The notes under the pieces are model-generated. The model did not search any database and was not told where the DNA came from. It saw nothing but the letters and a program-made list of their open reading frames with translations. Shown piece after piece: positions 57,920-64,000 of a stretch of DNA of 64,000 nucleotides. Source of the DNA: Streptomyces melanogenes (GTDB lineage: Bacteria > Actinomycetota > Actinomycetes > Streptomycetales > Streptomycetaceae); contig NZ_BMTS01000001.1 of assembly GCF_014649795.1 (NCBI RefSeq), forward strand, positions 62,001 through 126,000, given 5' to 3'. The first letter of the stretch is position 1; the number at the start of each line of letters is the position of its first letter. A program made the position numbers and the translations under genes.

Positions 57920-58477
57920 TCATGCCGCTCGGCGGGCGCGTACCGCGTCGGTGTACAGCTCACGCGTGAGGTCGTCGGCGTCGATTCCGAGGTCTGCCAG
58001 CACGGCGCGAACGTCGGTGAGTGCTGCCGCGAGCTCGTCCTCGTCCACGAGGGTCTCCAGCTCGATGAATGTGCCGTCGAGCTCCGGGACCCGGACCAGC
58101 GTCGCGAGCATCCGGCGGCCGCGCGCCTCGAAGTCGTAGTTCCGGCACCGCTTCTCGAACGCGATCACGGGCAGATAGCCGAGCCCGCGCAGCATCGCGT
58201 GCACCGCGTCGGCATCCTCGACACGGGTCTCGTGCTCGGGCTTGGAGCCGGTCTCCTCGTCCACGCGCGCGCCCTTGAAGGTGAGGACGGTGCGGGTCTC
58301 GTCCTGACCGTGCACGGTGCGGACCCGCAGTTCCTCGTCGCGTGCCTCCAGCACGCCGTCCGGGGTGTCGTAATAGGTGTCCTGGTACACCTCGGCCCTG
58401 CCGACGGCACGCTCGTCGAGTTGCCGGAGCAGCGTCTCAGGTGCGTGGACGCGGGCCTTCAGCTCGGCCTCGATCAC
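57920..58477 (-). CDS. CYTH-domain protein (class IV adenylate cyclase-like)
   Basis: A 185-aa protein with GTG start at 58477 (AGGGGAG upstream). The N-terminal signature is ExExK in IEAELKARV; YYDTPDG, LRVRT, VLTFKGARVDEETG and ETRVEDADA follow, and the acidic strands FIELETLVDEDEL complete the triphosphate tunnel. CyaB-type members make cAMP; others hydrolyse inorganic triphosphate or thiamine triphosphate. The activity cannot be decided from sequence. It lies immediately downstream of the XRE-DUF5919 regulator gene (20-bp gap) and is probably in its operon. Confidence 0.88.
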   Translation of the reverse strand: MIEAELKARVHAPETLLRQLDERAVGRAEVYQDTYYDTPDGVLEARDEELRVRTVHGQDETRTVLTFKGARVDEETGSKPEHETRVEDADAVHAMLRGLGYLPVIAFEKRCRNYDFEARGRRMLATLVRVPELDGTFIELETLVDEDELAAALTDVRAVLADLGIDADDLTRELYTDAVRARRAA

Positions 58478-58497
58478 GTAAGGCTCCCCTCTTTTCC

Positions 58498-59349
58498 TCA
58501 GACAGTGCGTGTGGCTCCGTCGACGATCGCCTCCACCATCCGCCTGAATCCCCGGAACAGGGGTCCGTGCGGTGTCTCCATCACCTTGTACGTCGCCGAT
58601 TCATGCCCTTCCCATCCCGCATCGAAAGCGCTGACGAACATCGTGTTGTCGGTGCGGATCATCCGCCAGATAGGCAGCATGCCGTACCGGTAGACCTGAA
58701 TGTCGCACGTCTCGGCGAGCTCTCTCAGCCGGGCTTCGGCCAGACGTACGCCGCTGGCCAGAGACTCCTCGGATTCGCCGATCTCGGCCGCACGCCGAGC
58801 GAGGGCCGGTGACTCGGGATCGAGGAGCAGCACGCGTACTCGCAGCCCATGGCCGCCCTGCTCGCGCGGCAGACAGGCCCGCAGGAGCGAGTCGTTCAGG
58901 CCGATCAGGCCGAGACCTCGCACCGCGAGGACGTCGAGCTCCTGGGCGGCGCGGGCCTGTTGCTGGATTTCTTCGCGGGCGGAGGCCTGCGAGGCGTAAA
59001 CGCGCACGACCTCGGGGAACGCGGACAGGTCGAACGCGGCGCCGCCGGAGCGCTTCTCGCGGCCGGCGGCGAGGCCTAGGAGGTGCCGAGCGTCGTCGGG
59101 CATGTCGAGGCCGTCGGCGATCCGCTCGTACACGTCGAGCCGGGACACTTCGCGACGCCGGTTGATGATCTCGTTGACGCGGCTCTGCGTCATGTCGACC
59201 GCTGCGGCGATACGAGCCTGGCTGGCTCCCGAGTACTGCTGTACGTACGCGAACACCGAGGCGATGTCCCTGCGTCGGAGGGCCTGGCGGACCGCGGCCT
59301 GTTCCCACGCCCAGGCCGGGATGGTGACGGCGCCGACCGACGCGGACAT
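58498..59349 (-). CDS. XRE-family regulator with C-terminal DUF5919-like domain
   Basis: A 283-aa protein from ATG 59349 (GAGGGAG upstream; the frame is open to 59451). HTH: YSGASQARIAAAVDMTQSRVNEIINRRREVS (core ARIAAAVDMTQSRVNEII, about residues 40-57). The C-terminal half (about 150-283) contains LRVRVLLLDPESPALARRAAEIG and YGMLPIWRMIRTDNTMFVS, matching what I recall of DUF5919, an effector domain linked to signalling or nucleotide sensing. It is divergent from a three-gene operon and upstream of a CYTH cyclase gene, so it likely regulates both units. Confidence 0.82.
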   Translation of the reverse strand: MSASVGAVTIPAWAWEQAAVRQALRRRDIASVFAYVQQYSGASQARIAAAVDMTQSRVNEIINRRREVSRLDVYERIADGLDMPDDARHLLGLAAGREKRSGGAAFDLSAFPEVVRVYASQASAREEIQQQARAAQELDVLAVRGLGLIGLNDSLLRACLPREQGGHGLRVRVLLLDPESPALARRAAEIGESEESLASGVRLAEARLRELAETCDIQVYRYGMLPIWRMIRTDNTMFVSAFDAGWEGHESATYKVMETPHGPLFRGFRRMVEAIVDGATRTV

Positions 59350-59485
59350 GGCTGTGCTCCCTCTCCACCGGGGAATGAGAATCCATCTCACCGTGAGATT
59401 ACCGCTCGGGTATCGAACCAGCACCGGCCGTGACCGGAACCTGTGGCGCACAGTCAGCTACCAAGGCGACCAAGGGAGTACCTCT

Positions 59486-59665
59486 GTGAACGCCATCAAG
59501 CCGTCGGTCGATCCGGCAGCGCACCGACAGTGCGAGGTGTGCAAGGAGCCGGGGGCCGACACTGCTATCCGCCTGCTGGTCGTCGACTCCGGCGGCTGCC
59601 ACGCCAGCTACGCCCACCGTGGCTGCGCCGAGGCGAACGAGCCCACCGGGGTGGTCACGCCGTGA
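59486..59665 (+). CDS. 59-aa Cys-rich small protein
   Basis: GTG 59486 is preceded by AAGGGAG. Four or five Cys/His residues (QCEVCKEPG, about residues 16-24; GGCHASYAHRGC, about 39-50) suggest a zinc-ribbon or knuckle. No signal peptide. Its TGA shares a base with the ATG of the next gene (TGATG), so it is the first of a translationally coupled three-gene operon. Function unknown. Confidence 0.75.
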   Translation: MNAIKPSVDPAAHRQCEVCKEPGADTAIRLLVVDSGGCHASYAHRGCAEANEPTGVVTP

Positions 59666-60159
59666 TGAACCAGACCACCAGCGCCATCACCGACTGGCTC
59701 GCCTCCGCGCACGACGTGCCCGCCCAAGCCCAACGCGAATTCGCCGTAGGCATCGCCCTCGTGCCGACCGGCGAGAAGTTCGACGCGATCCGTCTCCCCG
59801 CACCCATCGTCCACGCCGCTGCGGGCAGCGAAGCCCCCGACGCCGTCGCCGCGTTCCTCGCCGAGACCCTCCCCGGCGGAGCCGTCATCCACGACGCGTA
59901 CGGCATCGGCGTCTGGCACTACGCCCTCGTCCCACCCGGAACGTACGCCAACTGGCAGGCGCCGGGCGTCGAGTGCCTGCGCCCAGGGACCTGGCTTGGC
60001 GTACCCCGCCCCGACCTCACCGCACAGCCTGGCCCCCACTGGGCCCTGCCGCCCCACACGGCAGGCAGCGTCTGTGCGGCCAAGGCCGTCGCCGACCTGG
60101 TCGCGCTCGGGCAGAGCAGTCCGCGCCCGATGCCGATGGCGCCGGAGCGGACGTCATGA
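59665..60159 (+). CDS. 164-aa hypothetical protein in DUF7848 operon
   Basis: A soluble protein coupled on both sides: its ATG overlaps the upstream stop (TGATG) and its stop overlaps the downstream ATG (ATGA). About residues 20-140 look globular, with IVHAAAGSEAP, IGVWHYALVPPGTYANWQAPG and LAWRTPPR-type turns (here TWLGVPRPDL); Pro and Trp rich in the second half. No membrane helix or recognised motif. It recurs, as I recall, with DUF5919 regulators and DUF7848 proteins in streptomycetes, but no function has been given. Confidence 0.75.
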   Translation: MNQTTSAITDWLASAHDVPAQAQREFAVGIALVPTGEKFDAIRLPAPIVHAAAGSEAPDAVAAFLAETLPGGAVIHDAYGIGVWHYALVPPGTYANWQAPGVECLRPGTWLGVPRPDLTAQPGPHWALPPHTAGSVCAAKAVADLVALGQSSPRPMPMAPERTS

Positions 60160-60419
60160 GGTCCGTGATTCGGTACGCGGAGTGGACGCTCGGCGCCGAC
60201 ACCACCCCCGGCGCCTCCGCCCCCATCCACGTCATGGAATGCACCACCTGCCTCGACGCCTCCCCACCCTCCGACACCCGCGACGGGCCGGAGGACTGGG
60301 CGATCCGGCACACCGCGCGGCACCACGATCACGCCGGATTCCGGGCCGTCGTGACGTCGTTCGGCCGGGTCACTCCGGCGCCGGGCAACCCGTTGTACGC
60401 GCAGGCGCCGCCCCGTTGA
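60156..60419 (+). CDS. 87-aa DUF7848-like protein
   Basis: Third gene of the operon. The pattern RYAEWTLGADTTPG (about residues 6-19), HVMECTTC (about 27-34) and EDWAIRHTARHHDHAGF (about 47-63) contains a CxxC plus a His cluster, consistent with a small zinc-binding fold and with the DUF7848 signature as I recall it. No signal peptide. Coupled to the preceding gene by ATGA. Confidence 0.78.
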   Translation: MRSVIRYAEWTLGADTTPGASAPIHVMECTTCLDASPPSDTRDGPEDWAIRHTARHHDHAGFRAVVTSFGRVTPAPGNPLYAQAPPR

Positions 60420-60530
60420 GCGCCCGCCCTCGTGTCCCGCGCCCCGGACGGTATATCCGCTCCCCGCCGTACCGACTTCGGCCAACCGCCGGACCTGGAC
60501 ACCGGTGGTTCTGCAAGGATGCCGAACGCG

Positions 60531-61562
60531 ATGAGCGATACAGCGAAGCAGCCGCAGCAGCCCGCCGAACGTCCGGTCCCGACCAGTGCCGACGTGGCCC
60601 GACTGGCCGGTGTCTCGCGCGCGACGGTGAGCTACGTACTCAACAACACCTCGGCCGTACGCATCAGCGAGCCCACCCGCGTGCGGGTCCGGGAGGCCGC
60701 CCAGGAGCTGGGGTACGTGCCGCACGCCGCCGCCCGCAGCCTGCGCGCCGGACGCACCCGGATCGTGCTCCTGCCCAGCGGGCACATCCCGGTCGGCCCG
60801 CTCTACAGCCGCTTCCTCAACGAACTGCAATGGGCGCTGCGCCGCCTCGACTACACGGTCGTGCAGTACGGCAGCCTCGGCCTGGGCGCCGACGAGGCCG
60901 CCCGCGCCTGGGCCGAGCTGCGCCCGGTCGCGGTCATCTCGCTGGGCGAGACCGCACTGACCGCCCAGGGCGTCGAGCTGCTGAAGCGGTCGGGGGCGCG
61001 GGCGGTCGTCACCCTCGGCCCGCACCGCGTCGAAGGCGCGCACTCGCTGCCGATGGACCAGCGCGAGATAGGCCGCTGCGCGGTCGGCCACCTCCTGGAG
61101 CGCGGCCACCGCCGCATCGGCGTCGTGGTGCCGTCCGAACCGGGCCTGGAACTCTTCTCCACCCCCCGCCTGGCGGGCGCGCGCAAGGCCGTCGCGGGCA
61201 CGGACGCGGTGGTCGAGCCGCTGGAGCTGGCGTACGACGAGTCGTCGGCGGCCGCGCTGGCCCGGCGCTGGCGGGGCCTGGGCCTGGACGCGGTGTTCGC
61301 GTACAACGACGAATACGCGATGCTCCTGATGCGCGCCCTCCAGGACGCGGGCGTCGAGATCCCCGGCGAGACGGCCGTGGTGGGAGCCGACAACCTCCTC
61401 CTCGGCAACCTCCTCCGCCCCCGCCTGACCACGGTCAACATAGACATGGTCGAGGGCCGCCACCTGGCAGAACTGGTGGACGCGGCAGTACGCGACCCGT
61501 CGGAGGTGGGGGAGCGGAGGGATTTGATGGGGGCGACTTTGGTGAGACGGGAGTCGAGCTAG
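60531..61562 (+). CDS. LacI-family transcriptional regulator
   Basis: A 343-aa repressor. Start ATG 60531 (AAGGA 11 bases upstream; ATG 60519 is in frame). N-terminal LacI HTH: TSADVARLAGVSRATVSYVLNN (core VARLAGVSRATVSYVLN, about residues 19-35) and hinge helix VPHAAARSLRAGRT. The periplasmic-binding-protein effector domain (about 75-340) has VVTLGPHRV, HRRIGVV, VFAYNDEYAMLLMRALQDAGVEIPGE (core FAYNDEYA) and VVGADNLLLGNLLRPRLTTV. No sugar gene is adjacent, so its target lies elsewhere or it is autoregulatory. Confidence 0.92.
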   Translation: MSDTAKQPQQPAERPVPTSADVARLAGVSRATVSYVLNNTSAVRISEPTRVRVREAAQELGYVPHAAARSLRAGRTRIVLLPSGHIPVGPLYSRFLNELQWALRRLDYTVVQYGSLGLGADEAARAWAELRPVAVISLGETALTAQGVELLKRSGARAVVTLGPHRVEGAHSLPMDQREIGRCAVGHLLERGHRRIGVVVPSEPGLELFSTPRLAGARKAVAGTDAVVEPLELAYDESSAAALARRWRGLGLDAVFAYNDEYAMLLMRALQDAGVEIPGETAVVGADNLLLGNLLRPRLTTVNIDMVEGRHLAELVDAAVRDPSEVGERRDLMGATLVRRESS

Positions 61563-61601
61563 AGGCGTGCAGTTGCGCGCCAGCTACCCGTCCCTCCCCG
61601 T

Positions 61602-61716
61602 CCGTTGTGGGCATGCGTTCCGCCAAGGGCGGAACGGGTGGGCACAACGGACCACCGGCCCGCAGCCGAAGGACCCAGCCACCCGCAGGGCTTTCGGGAA
61701 GGGGCGGGGTGGGGAA
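61602..61716. repeat. Second copy of modular intergenic repeat (different hairpin, same tail)
   Basis: An imperfect hairpin (CCGTTGTG...CACAACGG outer arms 61602-61609/61643-61650, inner CGTTCCGCC/GGCGGAACG) is followed by a tail identical over 30 bases to that at 20633-20662 (61687-61716). Head hairpins differ between the two copies, tails are shared, so the element is modular. It lies between LacI and the 85-aa gene. Confidence 0.82.
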
Positions 61717-61778
61717 AAATCCCCCACCAGCGGAGTGGCACCGCAAACCCCCCACCCCCACCCCCCTACCGTCCCCCC

Positions 61779-62036
61779 ATGCACCCCTCCCGCTTCGTCA
61801 TCCTCATCGTCCCCTCCCACGTGGAAACCCGCGGCACCGCCTCCGTAGCCGACAGCGCCGTCCGCTCCGCCCTCGTGGAGGCGACGGGCGAGACCGGCGA
61901 GACGGGCTACCCCCGCTACGCCGGCCACGGCATCGTCGCCGACGTCGACCCCCGCACCCGCACCGTCGAGGCCCTCCTCGTGGACGGTACGGAACTCGAC
62001 TACGGCCTCACCGCACTCATCGCCCCCGAAGAGTGA
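61779..62036 (+). CDS. 85-aa hypothetical protein
   Basis: Starts MHPSRFVILIVPSHVETRG; about half the residues are in short beta-type segments (RFVILIVPSH, GHGIVADVDPRTRTVEALLVDG), with an acidic C-terminus. No ribosome site of quality is visible. Third-position G/C bias supports coding. Its last 37 bp overlap the 3' end of the convergent IclR gene. The family is not recognised. Confidence 0.6.
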   Translation: MHPSRFVILIVPSHVETRGTASVADSAVRSALVEATGETGETGYPRYAGHGIVADVDPRTRTVEALLVDGTELDYGLTALIAPEE

Positions 62037-63544
62037 CCGGGCACCCCCAAAGCGCCCAGCGCGCCCGGCACCCCCAGCACCCCCAGATCCGCCGAGATCC
62101 CCGCCCCCGCAGCCCGCAGCGCGGGAAGCACCGCCCGCACCATCTCCTCCGCGCTCCCACGCCCCGCGTGCTGCGCCACGTTCACCGCAGCCACCACCCG
62201 CCCGTCCGCCCCGCGCACCGGCACCGCCAGTGAGCGCAGCCCGACCTCCAACTCCTCGGCCACCAGCGCGTAGCCATCGGCCGCGCACCGCTCCACGATC
62301 CGGGTCAGCTCGGCCGCGGACGTCACCGTGTTCGGGGTGAGGGCGGGCAGCCCGTCGGGCAGCGGCGGGCGTTCCCCGGGCGCGAGACCGGCGAGCAGCA
62401 CCCGCCCCATCGACGTCGCGTACGCCGGGAACCGCGTCCCCACCGTGATGTCGATGCTCATGATCCGTACGGTCGGGACGCGCGCCACATAGCGGATGTC
62501 GGCCCCGTCGAGCACCGCCATCGACGCCGACTCGCCGGTCCGGGCCACAAGGCGCGCCAGATGCGGCCGGGCGACCTCGGCGGGACCGAGCGCCGAGAGC
62601 CGGGCACAGCCCAGTTCGAGGACGCGGGGGAGCAGCCGGAAGCGGTGCCCATCCGGACCGCCGCGCTCCACGTACCCCAGCTGCACGAGGGTGAGCAGCG
62701 AGCGCCGCACGGTGGCCCGGGCCAGGCCGGTCGCCTCGGAGACGGTCGTGAGCGTCAGCCCCTCGCCCCGGTCCGCGCCCAGCGCGCACAGCACCGCGAG
62801 CCCACGCGCCAGGGACTGCAGGAAGTCCGGCCCGAGCTCCCGCTTGAGCCCGGCGGACGCGTCGACGAACGCGGCGCCCGCCACCGGATCCGCCGCACAC
62901 CGGCCCGCCAGCGCCGCCTCCATCGCACCCCCCGCCTCCCGCAGCCGAGGCAGCGCCGCCTCCCGCAGGGACCGGGGGGTGTGCCTGCTCGTATGGCTCG
63001 CCACGCTCACCGCGCACACCGTCGAGCCCGCCCCGTCCCGTACCGGCACCGCCACCACGATCAGCCCCGGCTCGATCAGCTCCTCGTCGACCGCCCACTC
63101 CAGTGTGCCGTCGGCGAAGAGCGCACCCGGCGCGCAGCGGTCGGCGGGCAGCAGGTCGCCGACGCGGAAGGCGAGCGCCATCGTGCGGCGGCGGGCGGCG
63201 GTCTGGAGGACGACGCGGACGCCGTCGCCGTCGGGCACGCCCACCGAGACGGACTCGTCCAGCTCGTCCGCGAGCCGCCCCACCAGCGGCCCGAGCGCCG
63301 CCGGGATCCCGCTGCCGCGCAGATAGGCGCCGGACAGCACCATCAGGCGCGGCGCGAGCGCCACTTCCCGGCCGTCCGCGCGGACCAGGTCGAGCCGGTC
63401 CAGGGTCGCCACCACCCGGTCGACCGTCGCCCGGGCGAGCCCGGTGGCCCGTACGAGGGCTCCCCGGTCCATTTCGTACGCGGCGAGCGCGCGCAGCACC
63501 GCGAGGCCGCGTTCCAGCGGGCCGACCGACATGTCTGGGGACAC
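62000..63544 (-). CDS. Tandem double-IclR transcriptional regulator
   Basis: A 514-aa protein from GTG 63544, with AGGAGG 5 bases upstream. It is two IclR modules fused: the first HTH (LERGLAVLRALAAYEMDRGALVRATGLARATVDRVVATL, core VRATGLARATVDRVVATL, about residues 27-44) with effector domain to about 235, and the second HTH (about 250-300, SEATGLARATVRRSLLTL) with effector domain to about 490. The C-terminal tail is a Gly/Leu/Val/Pro repeat. Position opposite a pcaF-type thiolase gene and the GTGAAC/GTTCAC palindrome between them suggest control of the beta-ketoadipate (aromatic acid) pathway, as PcaR/PcaU-type IclR proteins do. Confidence 0.9.
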   Translation of the reverse strand: MSPDMSVGPLERGLAVLRALAAYEMDRGALVRATGLARATVDRVVATLDRLDLVRADGREVALAPRLMVLSGAYLRGSGIPAALGPLVGRLADELDESVSVGVPDGDGVRVVLQTAARRRTMALAFRVGDLLPADRCAPGALFADGTLEWAVDEELIEPGLIVVAVPVRDGAGSTVCAVSVASHTSRHTPRSLREAALPRLREAGGAMEAALAGRCAADPVAGAAFVDASAGLKRELGPDFLQSLARGLAVLCALGADRGEGLTLTTVSEATGLARATVRRSLLTLVQLGYVERGGPDGHRFRLLPRVLELGCARLSALGPAEVARPHLARLVARTGESASMAVLDGADIRYVARVPTVRIMSIDITVGTRFPAYATSMGRVLLAGLAPGERPPLPDGLPALTPNTVTSAAELTRIVERCAADGYALVAEELEVGLRSLAVPVRGADGRVVAAVNVAQHAGRGSAEEMVRAVLPALRAAGAGISADLGVLGVPGALGALGVPGHSSGAMSAVRP

Positions 63545-63602
63545 GGGTCCTCCTGGGGCCGTTGACAGCGCGCCGGGGGCGGGCCGAGACTCGGGACTGA
63601 TT

Positions 63603-63618
63603 GTGAACCAAAGTTCAC
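63603..63618. promoter_or_regulatory. Palindrome GTGAAC-CAAA-GTTCAC between IclR and thiolase genes
   Basis: A perfect 6-bp-arm palindrome, with a further half-site-like GCGAAC at 63622-63627, lies in the 166-bp divergent gap. PcaU/PobR-type IclR regulators bind a palindrome plus a nearby direct repeat, so this is a good operator candidate. Confidence 0.55.
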
Positions 63619-63710
63619 TGGGCGAACAGCCCCGGAATGAAACGAGTGCGTCGGACCGAATGCGTCGCGCACCACGCGGGCACGGCCGACCGAGCAGCGG
63701 GAGAGAACCG

Positions 63711-64000
63711 ATGAGCATCCGGGACGTGTACATCGTCGACGCCGTGCGCACCCCCATCGGCAAGTTCGGGGGCGCGCTCGCCTCGGTGCGGCCCGACGAC
63801 CTGGCCGCGCACGTGGTGAAGTCGCTCGTCGGCCGCTCCCCGCAGCTCGACCCGGCCCGTATCGACGACGTCTACTTCGGCGACGCCAACGGCGCCGGAG
63901 AGGACAACCGCGACGTGGCCCGGATGGCCGTGCTGCTCGCCGGGCTGCCGGTGTCGATCCCCGGCGTCACCGTCAACCGCCTGTGCGGTTCGGGCCTGGA
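63711..64000 (+). CDS. pcaF: Thiolase (beta-ketoadipyl-CoA / acetyl-CoA acetyltransferase type), 3'-truncated by window edge
   Basis: The first 96 residues are visible. The N-terminus VYIVDAVRTPIGKFGGALASVRPDD (core VDAVRTPIGKFGGAL) and IDDVYFGDANGAGEDNRDVARMAVLLAGLP match PcaF-type thiolases, which cleave beta-ketoadipyl-CoA to succinyl-CoA and acetyl-CoA. The nucleophilic Cys is in NRLCGSGLE at the window's end. GGGAGAG precedes ATG 63711. The divergent double-IclR regulator supports the pca assignment over a generic acetyltransferase. Confidence 0.85.
   Translation, partial: MSIRDVYIVDAVRTPIGKFGGALASVRPDDLAAHVVKSLVGRSPQLDPARIDDVYFGDANGAGEDNRDVARMAVLLAGLPVSIPGVTVNRLCGSGL

Noticed and set aside
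57769..57930. Plus-strand fragment RYGDRIQQAYGHRAVHNY as a separate gene
   Set aside because: It has no start signal or ribosome site and its frame continues through an antisense shadow of the CYTH gene; reported only as part of a possible scar.

Overview
The window is high-GC actinobacterial DNA that reads as a Streptomyces chromosome (or a close relative). The grounds are strong third-position G/C in all real genes, frequent GTG/TTG starts, and family content: SCO0930-type lipoprotein, DUF574 methyltransferase, DUF4239, DUF5919, class F sortase, egtABCD and LysX. The order SCO0930-type lipoprotein / DUF574 / PAS-GGDEF-EAL (RmdA-like) / LysR / sdhCAB / ... / egtDCBA matches, from memory, the S. 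coelicolor SCO0910-SCO0930 neighbourhood. No rRNA, tRNA, CRISPR array, complete insertion sequence or integrase was seen.

Layout. 1-9.8 kb: truncated M56 peptidase, DoxX, panD with a racemase-like gene, gnd, a secreted Rpf/LysM/M23 cell-wall enzyme, an EamA exporter, a FhuF-type 2Fe-2S protein, an unusual zinc-ribbon SDR and a PhnZ-like HD protein. 9.8-19 kb: a 56-aa orphan peptide gene with a near-perfect terminator, a DUF6777 lipoprotein, a PAS/GAF/PP2C/ATPase phosphatase, a WS/DGAT acyltransferase coupled to a Fpg/Nei glycosylase, then a regulatory patch (zinc-finger anti-sigma, LytTR response regulator, ECF sigma factor, micro zinc-finger protein). 19-30 kb is an envelope region: CapA lipoprotein, universal stress protein, LysX, Tat-type polysaccharide deacetylase, class F sortase, two look-alike membrane-anchored surface proteins, DUF4239 and a proline-rich surface protein. 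29-38 kb: SCO0930-type lipoprotein, DUF574 methyltransferase translationally coupled to a c-di-GMP enzyme, LysR and sdhCAB.

38-50 kb: secreted protein, UvrA-like ABC protein with an LLM flavin oxidoreductase, HAD phosphatase, dodecin, an orphan sugar-binding lipoprotein preceded by a DasR-like site, the coupled ergothioneine operon egtABCD and a PARG-like gene. 50-56.5 kb: an amino-sugar patch (GH18, GH2 exo-beta-D-glucosaminidase, ROK regulator, APC permease) with two candidate ROK operators. 56.6-60.4 kb looks accessory: HAD hydrolase, decayed flavoprotein, CYTH adenylate cyclase, XRE-DUF5919 regulator and a tightly overlapping three-gene operon ending in a DUF7848-like protein. 60.5-64 kb: LacI, a dispersed repeat, a small unknown, a fused double IclR regulator and the start of a pcaF-type thiolase.

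Recurring architecture: convergent neighbours often overlap by 11-82 bp at their 3' ends, sometimes with C-terminal tails encoded by terminator hairpins. The most promising items for novelty are the 56-aa peptide, the zinc-ribbon SDR lacking the usual Tyr, the sortase F with two flanking GGLGG-tail proteins, the sigma/zinc-finger antisense pair, and the DUF5919/DUF7848 operon. Nothing here amounts to a demonstrated new system; these are candidates.
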